Source: Russula earlei (lineage: Eukaryota; Basidiomycota; Agaricomycetes; Russulales; Russulaceae). Taken from it: 64,000 nucleotides of DNA. Below the pieces are notes generated by a model. The model saw only the letters and a program-made list of their open reading frames with translations, searched no databases and was not told the DNA's origin. The position numbers were made by a program, and so were the translations under genes. Location of the stretch: the NCBI GenBank assembly GCA_025769875.1, contig JAGFNK010000140.1:1-64000 (forward strand), read 5' to 3'. This document shows positions 56,013-64,000 of this stretch, one piece after another. Numbering within the stretch: the stretch's first letter is position 1; each line of letters starts with the position of its first letter.

Positions 56013-59000
56013 TTTATTTTCAAGATACATAATAAATAAGTCATTAAATAAGTGATTTAGAAAATACTTTGTGTCATTTACACACGTGATTGAAGCCCCA
56101 ATTATCTTGCTGACCCAATCACCTTTTATAGTAATTTTTGATCATCTAACCACCGCTAAAAGTACACAACTGTATCTATCTATGGTTATGATGTTGAACT
56201 ACTGAACTCTAATACCCCTCATTATACATCTCTCAATATTCAGATTTTGGCTGAAGTCAGCTGCAAAGTACTCTCTCGTAACATCTACCAGCTGCATCTC
56301 TGTATTATTTGGACCATGTATACACATAAGGGATCTCATGGATTTAGCAAAAAGTCCGAGGTGTTTGCCCAAGGATCGAAGCCGTTGGAGTTGTTTGTGT
56401 CATTGACCCAGATGTCCCAAAGAGGCATGAATGACTGTATACACGTTCGCAAGAACTTGTAGTTACTTCGGTTTAATTACACGTCAAAGCCTCGACCTCC
56501 TGACCCTTGGCTTCCCGATTCTGCGATGTCAGGACTGGTGGTGTGGCTCAGCTCAGTCCTTGTGTTTTCCATCCGTATGTCTGTCTTCATTTCCGCTTCT
56601 AGCTCTGCTTTAGTGCTTTACACATATATACGTTTTTCGGCTACGTTTGTTTGGTTTGTTATTCTATCATCAAGGCGCTTTAAATTTGTCCAGGGCCCCC
56701 TCCTGGTCTCCTTGCCGTCTGCCTTGTGGAAAACCTCGAACCACATGATTCCGCAGTCACGTGGCCAACAAACCTCATCACTTCTCACAGAATGGATTCC
56801 TCAACGCCGGAAGTACAACAGAACTGTCTTGGGCTGTTCCTATTTGAAACACACACCCAGAGCTCATACAATCCGATTTTGTCACTATGGACGCATACTC
56901 AATCCAGTCACTCAGCACGGCCACAGAAGTACATCCGGTTGGAGGAAAACTGGTCTGCGCCGGCCTCGAGAAGGACATTGAGGTCGATCCACTTTTGCGG
57001 CGGCATTGAAACGCGAATGGTAATGCCAGTGATTGGTGTTCCCGGGTCTGGTGGATTTCCACACGGCTTGTTCAGCGATATCGATTTGGAAGGGCGCTTG
57101 AAGAGTGCAGCAGAAGCTCAGTTCTCTCCCAATAACACTAAAGTCAGTAGAGCTGTTGTTGGCCTTGCTGATCCCGTCCTCAGCTAGGTCCCAACGACAA
57201 ATTATCGTGATACCACCACCATTGAGAGGTTTGGGAAACTCCCCAAGAATACTACCACCGTGACTGCGCCACTGCCTGTAGTGGATAGAAAACCCGAGCG
57301 AAACACGAGAGACAGTATCACGGCTCTTAGATACCACCAGCAGCCAGTCTCCGAGGACCTCTCAAAGACGAGCTTCTACCTATCGCGCCATCTCCGCTCA
57401 AACTACATACCGTGTGTCCGTTTGGGTCGCGAAGCTATGTCCGGTAAGACATCGCAAACTCGAGCCCGAGGGACGTTCGAACGCCGATGTCGGGTCGATG
57501 TCGGTCCCACATCTCTTCCTGGCCGTCGCTTGGTGGCTTGTTCCAACCGTCATCTTTTGCGTTTCTGAGCCTTATTTTCGGGAGATGAAGACACCCGAGA
57601 TTAAGCCAGCTCAGGTACCTTCATTGCTTGCGCGCGCGTTTTTCAGCCCTGCTACGTCATATGCCATACACCACAGGACTCGGAAAAGCGTGTAACCTGT
57701 TAGGAGAGCACCTCTCGATTGACTCGGAGAGTCGTCTTGCCCGCATTGTGAAGAGCACGAGCGTCCAGCGCGCTTTACACGTCCATTGGGACGTTTCTTG
57801 CAACGGGTGCGCCGGGACTTGAGTCGAGTCAAATACGGGTGGGGTCATTTGAACTTTGATTCTATCATCAGAGTCTCCGGCCAGTTCGAGCGAGGAAAGG
57901 CATGTGGTCGACATTGACACCAGAAAGAGAACCTCAGCTGGTTTCCCGAGCGTTCTCGTGATGCTTCGACCTAGTACTGCCATCCTGCCGAGCGGCGGCG
58001 GGCAGACCATTGACAGGGCCTTTCCCCATCGTCGGCTCTCTCTCTCAGGCTGCCACCCTGTGATTGGCAGGCATATGCCATGACGCTCTGTGCGCTGACA
58101 CATGAGTTTTTGTTCGTACTCATCACGAGTCAGGTATCCCGCCCATTTTGACTCGACAGCGACCTTTCGCAAGGTGTTCGCAGCTCACCCCCGCTCAGAG
58201 GCTCAAAAGATAACGATAACGTCAGTCAGCGCAACGCCGTGACAGGCCAGACGCAGACGATTCTTTTATTGTCTTCTTTTTACCACGTCTCGATCACGAT
58301 CACGATCACGATCAACTCGCTCCATTCATTTCATACGCCCCACTGGCCCCCTGACGTTGCCCCAACCGCGCAGCACATTCCGAGCCGAGTCCAAGTCGCT
58401 GGCCACGAGCTGCATATTCTCGAGGATCCACCCAAAAGAGCGACGTGACATGTTGCGTCGAGTTGGATCCACTCTCATCGGACGGACAACACCACCTGGC
58501 ACGAACGCCCCGCAGCCACTCGCCGCGTCCACTCCACTTGGAGTCGAAAGTAGACGTCTCGTCATTGACGTGCGATCGCTGGCCTCCCACGCGCATCGCG
58601 TGCCGTCGCGGCCGGCCATCAACTGGCACCTGAACCGTGCACGTTACGCACGAGTCGTCGTCACCCAGCGGGAGCTCTGAACCCATTTACCATTTTTTTT
58701 GGCCAAGTGACGATGACCCGAAACGGCCGGGACCTGAGTCCGCGGACGGGGGCAAATCCAATCGTGTACCTCTGCTCCAAAAAGGAAGGTAAAGACGAAG
58801 GCAGCGTCGTCCGGTCGTGTCCCTGCCGTGGTGCGCCCGCCGGCCATGGCGTAATACCGGGTGGGGGCGGAGACTAGTAGTGATGGACCGGCTAGGGCTG
58901 TGCGATGGGGATGGAGATGGCCCGGCAACTCCTGGGGGAGTAGTCGGGCGTCGAACACACAGACGGCTTCGAAGGAAAGGGAATCCGAGTAACGCAACTG

Positions 59001-59534
59001 TTAGGTTTGACCGTACTGGGCGTGAGATGCAAGGCACGTGGAATAGAAGACGTCTCGGTTAAGTCAGACGCAGGTGGCGGACCTTTTTGCCGCCTGTAGC
59101 ACCGAGCTTGCTCAATGGGGAAGGTACAAGGGGGAAAGAAAAGATACATTTGCTTGTTGCCTCTGTGCAAAATGACAATACACGATAATTTAACAATGTG
59201 TTTGTTAGCTACTAGCCTGGGGAAGAACGGGGGGGGTAAGCTCAGGGTTCGGAGAGTCGAACGATTAACTGTATGCGAAGGGGTATTAGTGTACTAGGAG
59301 CCTCCTACGTCGAGGTGAATCCGAGATCCAGGGGTGGTGTTTTGGGAGTAAAAAGACAGCTAGAGATACAGCAATAGCGAGGGTATGCATGCGCCCTGTT
59401 CCGTCGCACCGCACGGAAAGGGCGGGGCACGACACGGCAAGTCCTGTGGAAAGAGATGCGAAGATAGAGTCTAGTAACTTTGGAAAATGTGGGGTCTCTC
59501 TTTGTGACAGCCATCGGCGGCGTTATTTTTCCGT
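56013..59534. other. Region of 3.5 kb without recognised genes
   Basis: Several open frames exist (for example a plus-strand frame at 56726-57187, and a 171-codon minus-strand frame ending at 57657 that lacks an ATG at its start). None resembles a protein family I know and splice logic does not join them. A GATCAC microsatellite lies at about 58291-58314. Confidence 0.45.
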
Positions 59535-60485
59535 CTAGACCGCGCCGGTGGCGACCATGTTCATCGCGCCGAGGATGACCTCCCACGAAAAGTCGAGGGC
59601 GGCCCAGAGGTCCCGGTCAAAGATGCCCAGGGCGCACGCGTTGCGCCAGATGGCGCTGACGGTGCGCGTGAGGGCCATGAGCGCGCTCATCCTGTCGCCG
59701 GTAGCGCTCGCGGCGAGGAAGGTGGCGACCTGGGGAGCGGAGATGTGGGCGAAGGGGCCGCCGGAGGCGCTGGTGCCGGCACGTGCGCCGGAGAGCATGG
59801 AGGGCGGGACGGGGAGGAGTGCGCTCATGAGCCGGTCCAGCCGGTGCGCGATGAGGAAGGCGTGAAGCGGGGCAAAGGCCTCGGCGTGCGGCACGACGAG
59901 GGGCATGACGGGCACGACGAGCATGCCGTTGGAGCGCATCTGTGGGCGTGAGACGGGTATGCGCGGGATGTGAGCGCAGTTGGCCGCGAGGACGATGTGG
60001 TGCGTCGGGACGAGGAAGACGGCGTCCGAGACGGGGTGCTTTGAGGAGGGGCTCGAATGCACGGCCAGGATGTGCGTGGGCGGTGCTGCGCCGCGGGTGG
60101 GGGCGATGTCAAAAGAGGCTGGGAGACGGGAGCGTGGGAGTTGCGGTGGTACCTTCGCCGAAGTGACTGAGGCCATCAGTCTTTAAGGAAATATGGAAAA
60201 AAAGAGGAGAAAAGACGCGCGGTCAGTATGGATCGTTCAGAGTCGGTATGGGTCAGGTTGGACGTACTCGTCACCTCGCGTGTGAAGGCCTTTCCGAATG
60301 TACTCGAAGGGCACCTGGCCGAGGTTGGGCTCTACGGCGAGAATAGCCTCGCGCTGCACTTCCGCGAACGCAGGACGGTTGAGAGTACGGGGGAGCTGAA
60401 GGTTTGGAAGAGGCGCGGCGGGATGTTGGTGCTGGTACATCTCGTGGTGGTAGTGCTGTCCTGGGCGAGTGGTGACGTGGAACAT
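59535..60485 (-). CDS. Clampless1 (Clp1)-like protein
   Basis: Two exons (60485-60268, 60180-59535) around an 87-bp intron give 287 residues. The first exon reads RPAFAEVQREAILAVEPNLG followed by QVPFEYIRKGL, and the second ends LMALTRTVSAIWRNACALGI, then FDRDLWAALDFSWEV. These resemble Clp1 of Coprinopsis and relatives, a protein induced by the A mating-type pathway and needed for clamp-cell formation. No enzymatic motif is visible. The mid region (PSMLSGARAGTSASGG) is low-complexity. The match rests on memory of the family, so confidence is moderate. Antisense GC-rich frames over exon 2 are shadows. Confidence 0.6.
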
Positions 60486-62691
60486 GTCGAGATTTGGAGT
60501 GGAAGGATGGACGAGGGAATATATCGGGTCGGATACAAGAGAGGAACGGTTGGGGTAACGCTTCCTGAGCAAAGTAGAAAGAGGAAAGGTTTTAAATATA
60601 AGAAGAGGAAACGATGGTCAGAAAGCGAGGGCTCGAAGAGGAACAACGGATAGAGGCCAGGACAGGCTGTTTTGGGTATTCGTTTGTTGCCCTGTTTGGG
60701 AGGTCGCTATGCCTTGTCCCCTCTTATACTTTCCTCTTTCCTCGCTACATCCACAAGCCTTTCCTTTCCTAGGCTCACCTCCCTTGTACTGCACTTCCAT
60801 CCAAGCGTTGTTTTCGCCCACCAGATCTTGATGATGCAGTGGCCCGCCATAGCCTCTCATCCGTTGACAGCAGTCAAGTCCGCTTATCTCCTCCAGGTGA
60901 CATGCACTCGCCCACATTTACGCGCCGGCGTTTTAGTTGACTCGAATGTCCACCGCATATGAGTCGTCGTGAGTCCTTAAAAACTTGTTATTGTCTGCGG
61001 GTATGCTGTGTTGCTGTCAACACCGGCTATACCCTTCTGTTGAGGACTTGATAGCGAACGCATCACGAATGCTGCTTTGTTTGTGCCTGACTCCCTCAGA
61101 CCGAAATTCTCCGCAGGCTTCGCGGCGACACCAAGTCAAATGTTGCTTCCTATTACCCGACCCTTGCCATGTGTGCAAGACCGCGCCTTTATTCCCTAGC
61201 TGGCCTAGCTAGACTACCAACAGCTTCTCTCATCTCTGCGTACCAATCCCTTCACCCCCGGCCTAATCCATATGTGGCGCGGCCCATAAAAAGCCTAAAT
61301 TAACCCGCCACGTGCGTACCCAACGCGACAAAGGGATCTCCAAATCGAGCCCCTCATACACCTCACCCCGGTTTCTCCTCCCCCCCCGCCCGGTCCTCAC
61401 TTGGCTTATCGATAGCCCCTCTCCTGATCACCGACAGGTCGAGGCACCTCATCATCTCCTTGTATTCTCCCTTTTCGCATCTCCCCGAGCCGTGCCACAC
61501 TTTCCAAGTAGCTCGACCCTGCAGCGAAGAACGTCATACAAGCTCTTCTCGCGTGACAGAACACCCATCACGTCAAGGTGATTGTCCTCTCGGCGCGCGG
61601 GAATGACCCCTGATGGCGGCCTCCCCCCTCCCCCGCAGGTTGTGCACCCTATGAAACGTTTCCGAGTCATCAACCTCCGTTCACGCCGGTGTTGTTCCAG
61701 GCCGCCTCCATCAGCTCGTGTTGCCCAGGGGTCGCGTTCACCACAGCGCATGACCTTGACGTCCTCCGGAGCCCTTGAACCCGAGGGAACATGGTGCAAA
61801 CAAGATATGGGACGTGGCGCAGCTGACTCGGGATCAGCTCGAGTCATTCAAGGACGGCCAGTCAAACAGATTTGGGAAGCTCTGTCCGTGTGTGTGTCAC
61901 TCTCACGTGTGTCTGATAGGCGCACGTCGCGACAAAGAAGATGAAACACGCACGGTGCAAGCACCCAGCCATCGTCCCCCAGCATGCACACGGACGGGCA
62001 GACAGGCACGACTTGGAATCCTATCCTGGCACTGGGAAGGAAACGAACATGCAGTCTTTCTGAAATGATCTAATCTGGTTGCGGCAACGGACGACAACTA
62101 GGCGTTGGACAAGATCAGGACTGAGGGCAGGCCAGCCGACCCGTCGCGAACAAATCGTGATCGATGCTCTTTCCGCATCGACTCGGATTCAGTTCACCGT
62201 GCGCGTTCCCTCTCTCTTTCTCCTGCCTGTGCCCGTGGCGGCCACGCAGACAGCACCGCCGTGCGGGAAGGAGGCCTATGCCCATGCCGGCAATTGTCTG
62301 ATTGCAGACCACGGGACGCTATTCTTCGATGCTACGCCTGTGTGGGGTTAGGGTTGGGGCACCGCAATGTCCATCAGATCAGAGTTGGTTGTCTAGTTCA
62401 TTGTAACCTACCCAGAAATCAATGAGGACCTATAAATCATGGTTCGTCGTGAAACCCGTTTGCTTCTTTCTCCGCAAGACAAAATACATTCGCATCAACG
62501 TCTACTCTAAAGTGAAGCTCCACTTTGATTTGTGGCATGTCTACATGTATTGAAAAGATTCGCGAAATAGCTTCGCTTCCTCTACTTCTGCAGGCCGGAT
62601 TCTAGGTGAAAAATGACTTCTATGACAACAGCAGCACGCGTCAACAGAGAAATGAAGGTTTCTACGCCTCTCATGACGAGTGCGTTAGTCC
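60486..62691. other. Intergenic region without recognised genes
   Basis: It is 2.2 kb between the Clp1-like gene and LCB1. It presumably includes the Clp1-like promoter and the LCB1 3'UTR. No frame is convincing. Confidence 0.5.
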
Positions 62692-64000
62692 TCACTTGCG
62701 TTTCGCGAGTACCTTCACAGCGGCCGCCTTGACAACGCCGGCTGCGCGCTCGCATTCCTTCCGCGACAGCGCGGCAGTGACAGCGAGGCGGATGCTCGGG
62801 CGCGCCTCGACGACCTCCTGGCCCCTCAGCCGCCGCGCGCGCGTAATCCACACGCCCTGCGAGAGTGCCTCGTCCACGATTTCCTGCAGTAGCCGCTCCT
62901 CCGCCACGATATCGAACGTCGGCGCGTCGCGCGGGACCGGGCTCGCAGGGTTCGACGGCTTTGTAGAGCCCGTGCTGGGGAGCGCACGCGGGCTGAGATG
63001 CGCGGCGGGTGGTGGACGCACGTGGATGTGGATTATGGGTGAGGCTGGGTGCGAGGGCATCGTGATGCAGTCGACGCGCTCCAGGACAGAGCGGATCGCG
63101 CGGATGTTCTCTTGCAGCGTGCTAAGGATCGAGGGTGTGTTGCGCAGGATGTTGATGCCCTCAGACGCGGAAACCGCTAGAAGCGCAGGAACGGCGGCGG
63201 AAAAGACGAAGGAAGTACCGTTGATGCGTTGGTGGTTGACAACGATGTCGGAGCCTGCGCAGAAACCACCAGCCGCATTAAGGCCGTTGGCCACCGAGCC
63301 AAGGAGAATGTCAATTTGTGCGGCCTAGTCAACACGCCGTTGAGCAAGAGATAGCGCAGGACGGAATGAAGAAGAGGCGTACAGGGACATTATATAATTC
63401 AGTAAGACCACGTCCAGTTCTGCCCACGGTGCCAAAGGAGATACTCTCGTCAAGAACGAGGCGATACTTGTATTTGTTCTTGAGCTCGATCTGGGAGGGT
63501 GTTCGAGGAAACACATATTCGTTAGAGACCAGTCACTCACGAGTTTGGGCAAATCGGATATTGAACCGTCTTTCTCGAAAATTCCTTCAGTGATAATGAA
63601 CCGTCTCGTGAGGGGACCGCGGCGTTTGCGGCGCTCCTTTTCGATACCCAGGAGGACGTCTTCGAGACTTTTAAGATCGTTATGGTCGAACCAGCGAATG
63701 GTGGAGCGGGAGATCTGCATGCCCTTCTGAATGGCAAAGTTGACACCTCGATCCGCTACGATGATGTCGCCACGTTTGGCAAAGGCGGACACGACAGAAG
63801 GAATTGTGGAGAAAGCCTGAGAGTAGAGAATGGCAGCCTCCGTACCAAGGAAGTCAGCTATGTCACGCTCGAGGTCCATATGTACGTCTAGGAATTCTCC
63901 TCAGGTCGACAGGGTAATCGCGCGAAAGGCATAGACATACCGATCGTGCCGTAAAATCCCGGTGGGCCACAGCTACCCACACCGTACTTGCGGAGAGTCT
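62692..64000 (-). CDS. LCB1: Serine palmitoyltransferase subunit 1 (partial, 5' end outside window)
   Basis: Four exons are visible (64000-63941, 63887-63541, 63490-63383, 63324-62692), with the start beyond the right edge. The sequence reads [56 protein letters not shown], the [20 protein letters not shown] segment, and [19 protein letters not shown], characteristic of LCB1. LCB1 and the lysine-bearing LCB2 form the PLP-dependent enzyme that condenses serine and palmitoyl-CoA, the first step of sphingolipid synthesis in the ER. LCB1 lacks the PLP lysine, as here. The C-terminus ends [10 protein letters not shown]...[13 protein letters not shown]. Splice sites are canonical and no lesion is seen. 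Confidence 0.95.

Noticed and set aside
57657..58172. 171-codon minus-strand frame
   Set aside because: Its first codon is TTG and the sequence resembles no family. It is left unannotated.

Overview
The window is nuclear DNA of a filamentous basidiomycete, most likely an Agaricomycete. The evidence is dense 49-60 bp GT-AG introns, families typical of that class (FunK1 kinase, CHAT-domain proteins, Clampless1-like protein, Crinkler-type REase-kinase), and fungal orthologues of ATG1, SFM1, LCB1 and mitochondrial bL28. No tRNA, rRNA or CRISPR array was seen. Gene models below were spliced by hand; coding lengths come out divisible by three wherever exon borders are given.

Layout. 1-4.3 kb: a decayed Ty3/Gypsy chromovirus, interrupted by a second LTR-like insertion. 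4.7-6.9 kb: a broken FunK1 kinase. 7.9-10.6 kb (-): an intact seven-exon Crinkler-type protein (ubiquitin-like header, restriction-endonuclease-like domain, kinase). 10.8-12.2 kb (+): SFM1 arginine methyltransferase, with a 10-nt exon. 12.6-15.8 kb (-): ATG1 autophagy kinase in ten exons. It is head-to-head with a type II membrane glycoprotein at 16.0-18.1 kb that resembles yeast Tag1, a vacuolar protein that ends autophagy through Atg1. 18.3-28.6 kb (-): three tandem copies of a TPR-CHAT gene, all lacking both catalytic residues of the CHAT protease. The duplicated unit carried along the 3' end of the Tag1-like gene.

28.6-36.4 kb: gene-poor, with mitochondrial ribosomal protein bL28m (-) and an F-box protein (+). 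36.4-37.2 kb: a dual-specificity phosphatase. 39.0-43.4 kb (-): two tandem secreted alginate-lyase-fold enzymes with GPI-anchor-like tails. 44.0-44.8 kb (-): a mitochondrially targeted RnpA-like protein. 44.9-46.9 kb: a second, decayed Crinkler-type gene. 47-56 kb: a transposon block with an intact pogo-type DDE gene bearing a SAP domain, a dead pogo-type gene next to a solo LTR, and a MULE transposase with one stop codon. 59.5-60.5 kb (-): Clampless1-like protein. 62.7 kb to the right edge (-): the 3' part of LCB1 (serine palmitoyltransferase).

The most notable content is the conserved loss of both catalytic CHAT residues in three expanding copies, the ATG1/Tag1-like head-to-head pair beside them, the intact Crinkler-type REase-kinase with a decayed relative 34 kb away, and the RnpA-like protein. 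The broken genes and transposons repeatedly show apparent CGA-to-TGA stops, suggesting C-to-T decay of repeated DNA.
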